Source of the DNA: Linyphia triangularis | Lineage: Eukaryota; Arthropoda; Arachnida; Araneae; Linyphiidae | Direction of reading: 5' to 3' | Length of the DNA: 64,000 bases | Assembly (NCBI GenBank): GCA_963978545.1 | Contig: OZ021733.1 | Location: 34,205,424-34,269,423, forward strand | In this document: piece after piece, positions 12,335 through 25,296 of the stretch | How the letters are laid out: each line of letters opens with the position of its first letter | Position numbering within the stretch: the stretch's first letter is position 1 | The notes under the pieces: model-generated | The model's database searches: none | Told to the model about the DNA's origin: nothing | What the model saw: only the letters and a program-made list of their open reading frames with translations | Made by a program: the position numbers and the translations under genes

Positions 12335-13268
12335 ATTTTTGATTTCTTATTTTTTTATTTTAATTACCTTATCTATGCAAATGGTACTTAATTAATAACA
12401 TTTGAATCCTTTTTAAACAAATAAACAACAAAAAAGAAAGTTGGCTTCTGACTGACTCCCATGTTCAAGACACTGGCAGTGAAGATGTTAAATGAAAAAA
12501 ATCTAATTATAAAGAGTATGATTTTTTTTGTGGTAATTAAAAAATGAATTTATTAAAGAAACTTTTGTAAGTTTGCTTAAAATTGTATTTAAACTGCTGT
12601 TTAAAATGTTATGGTCTTATTGTTCAATTAAATTTGAAGACACTATTTTATTGCGCTTTAAACATTTCAACTGATCCCACCCAATAAAAGTAAATATGTA
12701 TACAAATAAATATCTTTATGGAAAGCCATTTAAAGATTACCGGAGAGTCCTATTTCAAATAACTCATGCAAGAAAGAGCATTGGGATCAGAGAGAGTCAA
12801 ATTCAAAACGCATTATTTTAGAAGCTATTTTCTCAATTCAAAATAATAATTCGCTGAAAATACTGAAGAGGATAATATTTAAAAATGGAAATGTTCGTTT
12901 TTTGTTATATTATCAATAGGGAAAATAAGTTATGGGTCTTACCTTCTTGAAAAGAGTATGTTTATTCACTTTCGAAGTTTTGAAAAGTTGTCGATGAAAC
13001 GTCTTATTGATAAGCGTAAGCTAGCGAGAAACGTTATGTTTGTTTGCTTACAAAGACAGGAAAGCTGTTCTCGCAATAAATATTCGTAAAAATGTTTATT
13101 GGTGTTTAAAAGAAAGGGGATTTTTAGAATTTTATACTTTGCTTAGCGGGGTTCAGCCCTTAAAAGGTAACGAGACTTAGAATAGCAAAGACTGATTTGT
13201 TTATGCTAAATATATTTACTTAATTGAAGATGGTACAGAGAAAATTCCTTTTTTGTTGTGTTTCTTAA

Positions 13269-13917
13269 GGGGACCGGGGAGGCAAAAAAATTCAGAAGTA
13301 TCGATTTTTTTGGTCCTAAATTATAGCCTGAACTTTTGTTTTTAAATACATACAAAAGTCAGAAGGTGTTTTTTATGGTGCTGGACTTTTTTTTTGTGAA
13401 GCTAATATCAACAATTTTTCTGTTTGTTTATGGTGTTTATTTTTTTTATTTGTATTTTTCTCTTAAAGTATTTTTCATGATTTTCAATAGATTTAAATTG
13501 TTTCTTGTGATTTTTTAATATAATTGGGCATGGGTTTTAAAATCTGATAGTTTTTTATTACTTTATTTCAGTTTTAGTATTAAAATGTCATGAAAAAAAT
13601 AAAAATTCTCCAGGTAACAACAATTTTTTTTTAATTGATGAAAGAATGTGTCAAATCAAAATCCATGCCCAATTATATTTACATCTATTTAAATAGCGTG
13701 TAAAAAAATGTACAGTTTAGTGAAAAATTGAAACTCCCGGAGCATTTTTTTTAAATTTTAAATTTCAAAGTTGAAATGCTCTAAAATGAGAAACAGTTGA
13801 AATAAATTTTTGAATTTCAAAATTTACATTTATTATCAAGTCATTAAGTTACATAAAAAAATGTCAAGCACTTTGGTGTGTAACTTTTAAAAAAGTGTTT
13901 TTTCCTGCCCGGTCCCC
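13269..13917. mobile_element. Non-autonomous DNA transposon with TTAA target duplications
   Basis: The ends are inverted copies: GGGGACCGGGGAGGCAAAAA on the left and, reverse-complemented, GGGGACCGGGCAGGAAAAAA on the right. TTAA flanks both sides (13265-13268 and 13918-13921). TTAA duplication is characteristic of piggyBac-like and Kolobok-like superfamilies. The 649-bp interior is AT-rich and non-coding. Confidence 0.8.
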
Positions 13918-13921
13918 TTAA

Positions 13922-15839
13922 AAGGTGAATTTGGAAAGTAAATGTTGGGTGTGCCGTACTAATTGCTTAATTTCATGCTTTTGAGAAATGGTGAGATATA
14001 AGTGATAAATTATAATAAAATTTACTTGAATTAAAAATATTGAACTATAAAAGCACCTGAAATTTTGTGGTGATTAAAAAATTAATTTATTAAAGGAACT
14101 GTTATAAGTTTGTTTAAAATTGTATCTCAACCATTGTTTAAAATTGTAAGGATTTATTGTTGGATTATATTTAAAGATACTGCATTATGTTGCGATTTGC
14201 ATTTTAACTCATCACATTCTATAAAAGTAATTATGTATACAAACAAATATCTTTAATGAGACTATTTAGAGAAGTTCAGAAAACTTTTTGCCGAAGTTTT
14301 GTATTTTTAATGGCTTTGCTCACAAACCAAATCAATTGTACAACCGTACAAAACAAATACTACCAATAGGAATATTAGTTTCAAATAGACAAAGTCAATG
14401 ACCCGATATTCACTTTTAAATGAAAGGAATACGAGGCAAAAATATCAAATTTGAACTTATAAATATTAGATATTCATAGGGAGGTAACGGATCTCCATAA
14501 ACTAGCCCCATTAACTTAGAAGGCTGCCACAAAGCAAATAATCACCGTCTAGTCATGGGATTTCAAATCTCCTTGCACATTGAATTCAATATGAGAAAAA
14601 TATTCTGACGAGACAGCAATATTTATCGTTAATGGATATGAACAGAATACCTAAAGGAGGAAATGCTCTCTCATTTGTAAATAAAACTGCTTGGTGAATA
14701 TTATGTTTCTTAAATAGTTTTGTATGCTTTTTTACATTTAATTCAATAAAATTGTCATACTAAAAAGCGATGAATTCAAATGAGGTTTAAATTCACATGA
14801 ATGTTTCATGTAAATGTTATCGTACAATTTTCAAGTCTCGGAAAAGCGTCGAAATGGCATTCCGGATTAAAGATATATATATATATATATATATAAATAA
14901 ACACGTGAACAAAGAAGATAGTTAAATTTAAAAAGAATTTTTTTGTTGTTCACAGCCAAATTTCTTTTTTTTTTTCGTAAAATTTTGCTATCTTTATTTT
15001 TTTTAAAAATGTCTTTTTAACGTAAACGAAATGTACGTTATCAGAAAATATAACTCTTGACATTTCAAATGTAAAACGAATTTGTCTTAGAGGTGATTTT
15101 TACGAGTTTACAGCCATAAATAAAGGGTATTTTTCCTAATTTTTTTAAAAGAATAAACTAATTTAAAAGTAAATACTGGTCAGAATAGCAACTATGAAAG
15201 TTGGATCTTTTTTTAAACTATTAACCTAAATTATATTAAATACAATGTTAAATCAATATTGTTCATAATTCAATAACCACAAAAAACAAATAGAAAATCA
15301 CAAATTATAATTATTAATTGTACAACGATGTACCATGGCAAATTAGACACGTGCCTCAATTTCTTTCTTAAACATCAACATCCAAATTCAAATAATAAAT
15401 TTATTTTTGTAATTTAGTAGCATACAGCTTATTTAAGTTATATCAAGCGTTGCAGCAAAATTAAATATACGAGGGTGATAAAAACTGTAGTTTTCCAATA
15501 AACAAATATTGTAGTACCAATAAATACTTAAAGCTTTCATCGTGGAATAGATTTCCTTAGTTTTACTCTATAAAAGTATAAGGCACTTTTTAACACTTAA
15601 ATCTCTATCACTGAAATCGTATTTTGTTGAAATGTGTTTTTATTCACTGAAGCTAATGGGTTCTACAACATTTAATTTCGTCCTTAAGATTTAACTTTCG
15701 TTTAGTAACACTGCTGCCTCTAATTTGGGAGCTATCAAGTGCGTTCTTCAGTCTTGCTATCACGACACTTATAAAGATTAAGTAGTTTTCGTTGAAGGCG
15801 TTAGAGGGACCAGTAATTTACAGTGTTGTCATTAGGAAT
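13922..15839. other. AT-rich non-coding stretch
   Basis: Apart from the (AT)n run at 14873 nothing is recognised. TACGAGGGTGATAAAAA near 15469 resembles a mariner-type end but has no partner nearby. Confidence 0.5.
14873..14895. repeat. (AT)n microsatellite
   Basis: An uninterrupted run of AT dinucleotides, about 11 copies. Confidence 0.95.
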
Positions 15840-16165
15840 GACCATTGGTCAGTTAAGACACAGTGAGGGGTTTTTCTTGTAGTTAGTTTATCTAGTCTGC
15901 AAAGAATTTCTGAGGTACTTACTTCTGCGTTTTGTGCAGCGGTTCTTTTGAAAGAACGCTACGACTGATTGCAAAACATAAACAAGGTTGTTCGATAGGG
16001 GGTGAAGTGAATTCACTTCGTGTCTCCTTGGTTTGGGGGTGGTTATTTCTGGGGTTTGAAAATTACAGGAAGGGGTATGTTCAACAACGAAATAGTTGAG
16101 GACGGTTAAAACCGGTTTGGGGTGGGCACGAAGCTGGTTGGTAAACACTAATCGCAATTAGAATA
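15840..16165 (-). other. GC-richer patch with donor-like site, unrecognised
   Basis: The patch is clearly less AT-rich than its surroundings. An 89-codon open frame crosses it on the minus strand (15888-16157) and matches no family I know. On the same strand CAGAA|GTAAGTACC (GT at 15922-15921) is a strong donor-like sequence. Two palindromes lie inside: GAAGTGAATTCACTTC (16004-16019) and GTTCTTTTGAAAGAAC (15942-15957). It could be a 5' non-coding exon of the exchanger, a transposon relic or a conserved element. Confidence 0.3.
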
Positions 16166-16181
16166 TGGGGATATATTGCAT

Positions 16182-16220
16182 TTAAGGGGACATAGTACAA
16201 AAAAAAATATTTTCAGAAAT
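16182..16220 (+). mobile_element. Single TTAAGGGGAC-type transposon end
   Basis: TTAAGGGGACATAGTACAAA followed by an A run and TTTTCAGAA resembles the left end of the TTAA element at 13269. No matching right end was found in the next 1 kb, so it is probably a truncated relative. Confidence 0.35.
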
Positions 16221-18985
16221 TGCACCACTAAAATTTAAACTATAGTAATTTTACATTGTGTTGATGGTAAATAAACATAATTTAACCAACAAAAATATTT
16301 TAAATAAATAATTTTTGATTCATTCAATTTATTTAAAAATTATCAAAGTTTTTTCGAAATGCTACTCTTTTCATAATTTTAAGTATTTTTCCATGAAATT
16401 TTTACAATATATTTGTATTATAATTGTTAACAATAGTTAGTATGGATTTGAAGATGCAAGCTATGGAAAATGTTTTAAAAACAGCAGAAAACAACTCTTT
16501 TTTCAAGTTTTCAACTTTTTAATTAAAAAAAAACAAAAAAAAAACAAAACACCATAGCACACCTTATTCTATACTAATATTTTGTTTATCAGATGTATAT
16601 AAATACATTATAAAAATTTCCCAATCCTAACTAAATTGAGAAAAAAACCTAAGGGATTTAAACAACACTCAAACTGAAATATAACGAACTGAGCAAAACA
16701 GTATTAAAGATTTCTTTTTCAGCTTTAATAGTGTGAGAGGGTTTAGAAAATACAATATAACTTTTTATCTATCAAAGGTACAAGTATAAATTTTTTCACA
16801 GCTATTTAAAAAGATATTCTCCACATTATGGGATAAAAATTTATTTTGTGTGTGTTTATGACTGGGTATGTCGATGGCGAGCAAATCTGCGAAGCCCTAA
16901 TTAGCCCCCTTGCCGTCTTCCATTCAGGCTAAAACTTGGCAGATAGATTCGGTGTCGATGACAATTTCTTCTATCAAATTTTGGCAGCAATTACTGTCAT
17001 TAAAAGGTAGCTTTTACGGGATACTAATAAACCAACTTGCCGTTATCAAATCACGCTGAAATAGCATTTAACCGATTATTGAAGAAACTCTTTCCTCTTG
17101 CCAAAATTGTTTTAATAAATAAATAATAAAATAAATTGTTTTAATCAGAATAAATAACGACATTTGGATGTGAGTGTATATATTCACATTGATATTTAAT
17201 GAATAACTCTTGAAAAGTAGTTAACAGGATATATTGCAGATAGTCATGTTTTTAATATTTAAAATTAGATGCCAATACCAAGCACACACTGGCAACAGAA
17301 ACAGTGTTTTGTTAATGAATATAAAAATTGGCAATTGGCTTTTTTAAGGATTATATTATTACAGGAGATACTTAACTCAGGCCGTTAGCTTTAATTGTTA
17401 AATTAAGAAGGTTTCCTCGATATCTATGTGAATGGTATGTCGTTGAAGGTCCAAGGGATATATAAAGGGTCTTTTGAAAAACAAATGAATAGTTGTGAGG
17501 AATAAAAAATATTTTTTAATTGTATTGAAATCCTTAAAATAATTACCACGACGCTGAATCATATAAAGATTTAGTTCTCTTATATTAGGAATTTGACTTT
17601 TAAAATGACATTTAGTTAATCAAAGTGAATGGTCTGTAGACTTATTTTGTATATGGCAGATGAGAAGTACCATAGAGATTTCAGAGAAACAGACTGACTG
17701 AATTTGGTAAGTGATATTCCGTGTTATTCAAATGTAACGCTTCTTATTTTTCATACCTTACAAATAAATCTATGGAGTACAACTATATTTCAAAATATTA
17801 TTTTTATTTCTAAAGAATGTTTCTGGATAAGAAAACTGAAAAATCCAGGCATCTGGATTGTGTTGTTTTGGATCGAAATCGTTCCGAAAATATTTTTAGT
17901 GCATATAATCTTCTACGCGGATTTTCTAAGATTGTGTGAATTTATTTTTTTTATGTATTCTTGAGATTATTTTAAAATAAAAGAGGGAACAATTTTATTC
18001 AGAAGTAGAAAAATGTGAGAATTTGTAGCAACGCTAACTTTTATAATAACTAAACTCAGGAAGTGCTTTGAAGCAAAACTGATTTTCCGAAGGAATAAAA
18101 ATGGCGAAATAGTTTGCCTAAAAAAAAAGGTATATATTTAAGGAAATTTATTTTTGGAATGAATTATTAACAAAATAAAGGGAGATTAATTTAATTTTTG
18201 ATTATTAGAATACTTTATAACAGTTGTCTAACATTTTCGCAAGTATTTCAAAAAAAAAAAAATCCCTTTATTTGTACATATATATAGACATTGTTATATA
18301 TTCTAAAGTATGTTAAGAATATCAGTTATTAAATTTTAATTACTTTCAATGAATTTTTACATTTTTTACTAAGTTCTTTTCAGGAAATACTCAGTAGTTA
18401 CATATTTCAATATGTTCATCTTTCAGTTAGAAAAAACAACAAATCAATAGTTGATACTAGACATTTTACAATTTTTATTTTTGGATTAGACTTCAAAATT
18501 AGTGAACATTCAACTAGGTAAACGAGTTCTATCAATTAAAAAAACAGTCACCTTACGTTTTCCTAAAGAAAAATAAATGTTTTATAAATTACTCTTTTTT
18601 AAATTTTTAACAAAGACGTTTTCGAAAAATTGAGAAGTTTATCATTCTATATTTTGCCTAACTTAAGACTAAGTCCCAAAATTCTATCCGTTTTACAAAC
18701 AATAATTCGGTTATGTCGTTTAAATCAGGCATTGTATTCTTATCTAATGTAAATAAAAGATTGTAAAGTATTAACAAGGGACATTAAATTACACGAATTC
18801 AAAATTCTTCACAAAAGATAATTGTTTTATCCCTATTTATATTACTCAATCTATTTTGATTCACAATGAATTGGAACAAATATTCTTTTACTGAGTATCA
18901 AAATTCAGTTTGAAATTCAATGCCAATTATTTCAAAACTCCAGAGAATTTATTTAATGGTGACGCTTTAATTTTGAGCCGTTCAA
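16221..18985. other. AT-rich non-coding stretch with one GC-richer patch
   Basis: Mostly featureless. The segment 16861-17100 is less AT-rich and has an acceptor-like CCGTCTTCCATTCAG on the plus strand, but no coherent reading frame. An 86-codon open frame at 17704-17964 has the composition of AT-rich non-coding DNA and no family match. Confidence 0.45.
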
Positions 18986-18987
18986 AT

Positions 18988-19371
18988 CCAAAGTGGAATA
19001 TGTCAAAGGATTTAGTCTCATGTTTCAGTTCTGGTTAGAATCATAGATCAAAATATACAATGGCAAACTTGTATAGGTTATTCCCTGTTCTCCCCAAATT
19101 AATCCAGAGTTCAATATTGTTGTCTTCAATAACGAGTACAGTGTAAGAGTTCAGCAGATTTAATTCTCAATATAATTCCCAAAGTTGAATATGTCAAAGG
19201 TTTTATTCTCAGATTTTCAATTCTGGTTTGAATAATAGATCAAAATATACAATGGTAAACTTGTATAGGTTATTCCCTGTTCTTCCAAAACCAATCCAGA
19301 GTTCACTGTTGTTGTCTTCAATAACGAGTACAGTGTAAGAATTCAACAGCTTTAGTTCTCAATATAATTTC
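18988..19371 (+). repeat. Tandem duplication, unit about 191 bp, two copies
   Basis: The two copies begin near 18988 and 19178. Shared blocks include AATATGTCAAAGG, ATAGATCAAAATATACAATG, TTGTATAGGTTATTCCCTGT and TCTTCAATAACGAGTACAGT, all offset by 191-192 bases. No coding function is apparent. Confidence 0.85.
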
Positions 19372-19796
19372 AATGTGAGCTGAACCACTTCTGCTTTCAG
19401 CAGCTCAATTACTCCTTAAGTAAGTTCACGGTAAAGTTAACGTTTATAAGGACAATGCACTCGGTTCATGGCAAGTTAGTGTTTATGAGGACGACGCGCA
19501 ATCCGTAAATTTCAGTCTTCCCTAGGGTATAATCCACTCTGTTAGATGGAAAAGGTAACCAGGTGTTTCAAATTATTCCAATCCAACCGCTCGTTATGGA
19601 AAATAACTGCGTGAGTGATTCATTACATTAAAACTTTATCCTTTCCCATAGGACCTAAACTTGAGCTCTGAGTCGTTAAGGTCAAATCAGTACTTGGACT
19701 TGAGGACGTGATAATATAAACAGGAGGAATCAAGGATCTGTGGGGAATAACTATTAATTTGAGATAGAATTTGGGATATTCTTCTTGTAAGAATAC

Positions 19797-20141
19797 ATTG
19801 GTAGGACAGTAATATTGGCCAATGTCAGAAACAGGGGTTCTGGAAGATTGGTCAAACATGACTGAAACTCGAGCATCGTTCCTAACTACATGATTTTCTT
19901 TAAAAAAAAAAAATAATAAGCAACTCAAAAACCTCACAAAACATAGTTTTTAACCCTCCGTTCTTTCTTATAAAAATATATCAATTTTAAAATTATACAT
20001 CAGCATTTAAAAACTACAAGTATATTTTATCCATCATTGGGCGAGATTGGTCAAGAGCCATAACAAAGGCCAGTTCACAACTGTCTACATCAGGATGGGC
20101 GAATGTCGAGAAATATTAGCCAGCGTTGTTGTGCTACTGGG
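19797..20141 (+). mobile_element. MITE-like repeat family, copy 1
   Basis: About 345 bp. It matches copies at 48379-48716 and 53917-54223 (inverted) and 56804-57142 (same orientation). Shared blocks include GGGGTTCTGGAAGATTGG, ACTCGAGCATCGTTCC, TTCTTATAAAAATATAT and a terminal GTAGCACAA-type end with a GGCCAATAT subterminal motif. The ends are roughly inverted copies. No coding capacity and no clear target duplication were seen. Confidence 0.7.
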
Positions 20142-20144
20142 ATA

Positions 20145-21325
20145 TAAATTTATAAGTTTTGATCTTGTTATTTGTTAATTGTATTGGTATTGATGTCAAG
20201 TTTGGTGTGACAACTGCAGAGATAGAGGTGGTACTTCAGATGTCGTATCTAACCTTGTTCAACATTATAAGGTATTATTGTAGAGGTCATTACAATGCTG
20301 TGATGTAATATGGCCCTAGTGTAGCCCTTGTGGCAGCTCTAGTGTAGCCGTAACCAGAAATCTCCGAAGAACAAACTAATTAACATAAGGAATTAATTTT
20401 GCTATTTGTAACTACTATGAGGGAATCAAGCTGAAGAATGTTAGCTAAAAATAATGATATAATATAATAACGGAGAGAAGGCGGTACATTTCCTTATGGG
20501 GAACATTCTCATATGAGAACAGTGGAATTTATTACCGTGGTATTAATATTTGGTTGGAAAATGTGTTAATAATCAAGTGTCATTAAATGCAATAGTGGTC
20601 AATTAGTTTTCTTGTAATTCTCATCATAAGGGCTTTACTATGTAAGGACTTTCGTTTTATTATCTGCAAAGTAAAAACTTATTTTTTTGAAGCCCAAGTT
20701 TTCTAATGGGACATTTATTAAGAAAAGTTAGACTTATTCCTCTAATTAATTAAACAGTTCAGCGTGAAAGTATAATCTAAAAACTTGAAACTCCTTTTCT
20801 ACGGAAAATGTCGCACTGCAATCGTAATGGGATTAGGTAAGGAAGATTTCAACATATTTGACTGTATTTTACAACACTCCTTGAAATGTTATTTTTATAA
20901 AAAATATATGGGGTCTTTATTTGAGGATGTTTTTTATATTTACTTCAGTAGGCACATTGGTTTAGGAAGAAACCTTTATGTTCTATTTTACAATCTGTAG
21001 CTTAGATTAAAACAAGGAACATATCATATTTAGCTTTATAATACTTAGAATAGCTATACTGAGTTAGAAATTGATAAGCTTTTTAACAATCCATTCTAAT
21101 TAATTGTGCTAAACATTTAAATAAAAAATATATATTTAGTAAAATTTGCTTTCTTAAAAAATGTGTGGAATTTTACATCTCTTCTACCTAATCATCCATT
21201 AAAAATAATGAGATAATATATTACATACCTAACCTTCCTTATCATATTGATCATTACAATTGGACCAAGCAGAGTAATGATCTTTTCAAAATATTGACAT
21301 ATTTGGACATTATAGTAATATCACA
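20145..21325. other. AT-rich non-coding stretch
   Basis: Contains a perfect 14-bp palindrome TTCTCATATGAGAA (20506-20519) and a small repeat CTAGTGTAGCC (two copies near 20316-20349). A 71-codon frame at 20785-21000 is not recognised. Confidence 0.5.
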
Positions 21326-21329
21326 TGAA

Positions 21330-21587
21330 TTGAGGACTAAAAATGGAAAATGACCTAAGTACCAAAAAAAAAAAAAAAATCGAAAATCTTTTTGTACGCA
21401 AAAATGTCCTCAAGACCAAGCTAAGCAAAGTGGAGAAAGCCCAAAGTGCCTCCAGTACCAATAATTCAAATTCAATCTGTTTCTTAGTCATAGCCTTAAG
21501 CACCAATGCGAGTGTTTTTCTTTTTTCGTCTCTCCTGAAAAAAATTTCTTTTTTGGACTTAGGTCGTTTTCCATTTCTAGTCCTCAT
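21330..21587. mobile_element. Foldback MITE with about 30-bp inverted ends
   Basis: The left end GAGGACTAAAAATGGAAAAT and the reverse complement of the right end, GAGGACTAGAAATGGAAAAC, continue in common through GACCTAAGT. Two open frames on opposite strands across it are by-products of the element, not genes. The target duplication could not be defined. Confidence 0.75.
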
Positions 21588-21589
21588 TT

Positions 21590-23410
21590 CAATTACAGCA
21601 ATTACAAGGAAAATTAAATTGAACATGTTTAAAAAAATACTGAAAGATGCACTGTTAGTGCAAAGCTTATTTCCATTACAATTAATTCTATATGACTGTA
21701 ACTTTACTTCATAAGTACTTCAATTATTAATTGATATTTCGTGTAATAAAAACTATAGAAAACACAAATAATAATAAGTTATTAATTTTTTTTTTTTTAA
21801 TACGAGTTAAAATTTTCGATTTTGAACTCACATTTCCTTAAAACATGCAAACAAAAAACTATTAATTAAACGCGGCATCAACTATGAATTCAATAGAAAT
21901 ACGATAACGATAATCAAGGTTCTGATAAAGAACTAATAATTAATCTCAGTGGTATCGACAAACAAAAAGAGTGGTTTCTTCAGTTATTTTTTCAAACATT
22001 TAATTCCGAGAATCAATAAATCCCACTAAAGTTTTTAATCCCAAGAGAGAAATATCCAAAACATACTAACAACAAGTTTCAGCTTTAAATCTAAACTAAA
22101 AAGAAGCAGAAAGCTTCCGTCATTCAGTCACTAGAAAATAAGAAAAAGAAAAAAAAAAAAAGTGAAACCGCTCCTTTTTGACTGTCAGTCTGTGAACTAG
22201 ATGACTAGACGTTTGAGTACATTTTCATCGCGTGTTTTCTTCCGTTTTCTTGTCTGTCTAAATCTCGACAAAAAAAAGAGCTGTAATACCATCTTTGCAC
22301 GAGATTTGTTGCTTTGCGTAGCTGATTCCTTTCTTTTCGGGAAATTATTAAGCCCTTTTTTATGACTTCGTATTATAGAGGAATTCTCTTCCTTCAATAA
22401 TGACTTTTTTTAAAAGTATTAGTTTAATTCTTTTTTTCTAAATAAAGTCAGAAAAGGCTTTTTTTAGGTACGTCTGTTTTTTGTTGCTTTTCAAGTGAAT
22501 CATTGTCTAAGCCGTCTGTTACAGTTGGCTTGTAATACATAAATAGAAGTTTTATTCATTTTAATTTTATTAAAAAAAAAGTGTTTACTTTATTTGTTTT
22601 GAATTTTTAGCTCAGTATAGCAGTTTAGTATAGGTAAAGAGTGATTAGTGTTTATAGAAAATGTATTTAATTGCAGAAAATGAAATATTTCAATTTAGCT
22701 TATTGCTTTGTATCAAATAATTAGTTATTCAAACTTCCTACAGTAGTTTTGCTGATAACCGCATTTATTTTATCAAATATTATTAATCGGGTTTTAGAAG
22801 GTACTACGGACTAATTTTTACATTTTGTGTTCATGAAAAAAGAGCTATATTTATTGTGTACACACAATCATTGAAACTAGCATTAAACTTCAGATCCGAT
22901 TTACATTTCTTGACTAATTTAAATTTCTTTTTCATTATATATTATTGATATGATAATAATTTTAATTACAGAACTATACTTTATTTTTTATTGTAGCTTT
23001 TAAAGAAAAATCCATTTCTTACAGATCGTGCTTTGAAATACTTTCTTTGTCTTTCTAATACTCGATCTCAATGTAAATTAAAATGTCCAAATTTCGATAA
23101 GAAGAGGTTACTTTATGCTTCCTTTTTAAAGTATGTGATACTTTTCAGTTTTTTATTTAAATAAATGAGAAACTAAAAATTATCGCATACTCTCCTGAAA
23201 ATTAACGCATTGAAATTATATAAATATTTGAAGGATCCAAAGGAGTAATAACTTAAGTCTCCTTTTTCATAAAATAGAAATTGTTGTGGAAGGAAAATTT
23301 GAACCAAAGCTAACATTTTCTGTGCAAAACAACGTCAATCAACATAAAACTAGCCACAAGAAAAGCTTTAATACAAATGTATGTAGTAGGTACTAATTAA
23401 TCTTCGTTAG
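21590..23410. other. AT-rich non-coding stretch
   Basis: No gene, transposon or repeat array was recognised apart from short A and T runs. Confidence 0.5.
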
Positions 23411-23414
23411 TCTG

Positions 23415-24000
23415 ACCGGTATTGCTATTTAAGGACTTAACCCCGTAAAGCAATGCACGTAGTTCCAAATATCCTATTTCCCTTTCGCATCTTTCACTTA
23501 GCTAATGCTTTTAGCAGATGCAAACCAAGCTTTATAATTTTGAGGGGCTGTGGCTATTTAAGGGCTGAGTCCCTTTAAGAAAAAAATTAAATTCCCCAAA
23601 TCCTATTTCTTTTCGCATCTGTCATTAAGCAAATGCTTTTAGCAGATGCAAACCAATCTCTATTATTTTGAGGGGCACTGGCTATTTAAGTACCGAACCG
23701 CTCTAAGAAGAATATGAAATTCCCAAAAATCCTATTCCTTTTCGCATCTGTCATTAAGCAAATGTTTTTAGCAGGTGCAAACCAATCTGTTATTTTAAGT
23801 GGTATTGGCTATGTAAGGACAGCCAGAACCCCGTTAAACAAAATATGAAATTCCAAAAAATATTTTTTTCCACCTCTTTCAATAAACAAGGGCCTTTAGC
23901 AGGTGCAAAACAATCTTGTTATTTTGAGTGACACTGCTATTTATGGGCCGAAACCCGTTAAGCAAAGTGTGAAATTCTAAAAAATCGTATTTCTTTTAAA
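23415..24000 (+). repeat. Tandem array, about five diverged copies of a ~128-bp unit
   Basis: Each unit carries TTTTCGCATCTGTCATTAAG, TTTTAGCAGATGCAAACCAA, TATTTTGAGGGG and GGCTATTTAAG. Successive anchors lie at about 23423, 23552, 23680, 23817 and 23936, giving units of 119-137 bases. Later copies are more diverged. Neither strand has a reading frame kept across units, so it is a non-coding satellite-like array. Confidence 0.85.
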
Positions 24001-24004
24001 AGCC

Positions 24005-25290
24005 AACAAACATTTTTAGGAATATTTATTCATAGAACATCTTTCCCGTCTAAGTAAGCAAGCAAGCATGGTTTAGTGCACTAGCTAACACTCATCAATA
24101 AGACGTTTCATCGACAACTTTTCAGATCCCAGAAACTAGATAAACACAACTCTTTTGAGGAAAGAGATAACCATATTTTGCTTTTCCCTATTGATGACAT
24201 TACAAAAACTACGAACGTTTTCATTTTCAAATATCCTGTTCTTCAATATTTTCTGCAAATTTTAATTTGAAACCAAGAAAAAGGCTTCTAAATATTACAC
24301 TTTGAATTTGATTCTCGTTGATTCCAATCTAGTTGAAATCTCGGAGCGAGATATTTAAATTTTTTCCCTTTGATACTTAATGTCTAAATCGCTTTTACAC
24401 AGACATTTATTTATATATAAATTTAAATTTATTGGGGAGGGGGGGGGGGAGGTTCAGTTAAAATGCTGGAAATGTTACAAAATATAGTTTTTCCTGTATT
24501 TCAAGGAATCACAACTGTTTTCTTTGAATTTTGTGATTTTAGATAAATTGTAAATTATAATATAACTTAATTTTACTTTATTCCGGCTATATTCTGAATT
24601 TTTTTTTTTTTTGCATGGCCAACTTTAAAAGACAATGAGTTTTAAACAGTATATTTTCTAAAAAAAAATTATTTTACTTTAGGGTTTTTATTTAATAAAT
24701 TGATTCGATCTTAAAGTAAATTTTTACTTTAATCCAGAAAATAGTACTTTAAAGACCTGAAATCCAGTGATCTCATTTGATAAAGAAATTGAATTTTCCT
24801 CCACAATACCATTTCTTAATAAACGTTTTAAAACCAAGACAGAGAATCTTCTTTTGAATTAAAGTTCCCCCAAAAGCCGCATCCGTAAACGCACCACACA
24901 ATAGGACAAGGCAACATACGTAGATGAATCCTCGAAATTGAACCGTATTTCTCACAATATTTCTTTGCTACTCAACATTCCCTCCACAGAAAAATGCCTT
25001 TCATTTTCCCTTCAAAAGAGATGTAGAGAGTATATAAAAAAAAGGGCAGGAACAACATAAAGAAAAAATATTATCTTTTTGCTTGGTCGTTCCCTCCATT
25101 TTGCTTAGGGGGGGGGGGGGGAGATCTTAAGAATAAAAAAAAAGTAGCAAAAGTAAGGGAATCCTGGATCGATTGACTGCTAGATAAAACTCTCCCTCTT
25201 TTCAGGGGGGGGGGGGGGGTACGATCGGTTTTTATGCAGTTCGGTGAAAGAACCGACATTCGTTTAATTTACAGGGAGGAGGGAGGGGGC
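24005..25290. other. Non-coding stretch with poly(G) runs
   Basis: Three G-rich runs stand out: 24439-24449, 25108-25121 and 25205-25219. Otherwise AT-rich and featureless. Confidence 0.6.
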
Positions 25291-25296
25291 TGTAAA

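Noticed and set aside
15469..15486. Mariner-type end TACGAGGGTGATAAAAA
   Set aside because: No inverted partner was found within reach, so it cannot be separated from chance.
21321..21714. Two opposite-strand proteins of 101 and 123 residues
   Set aside because: They fall on a foldback MITE, are Lys/Phe/Ser-rich from A/T runs and match no family.
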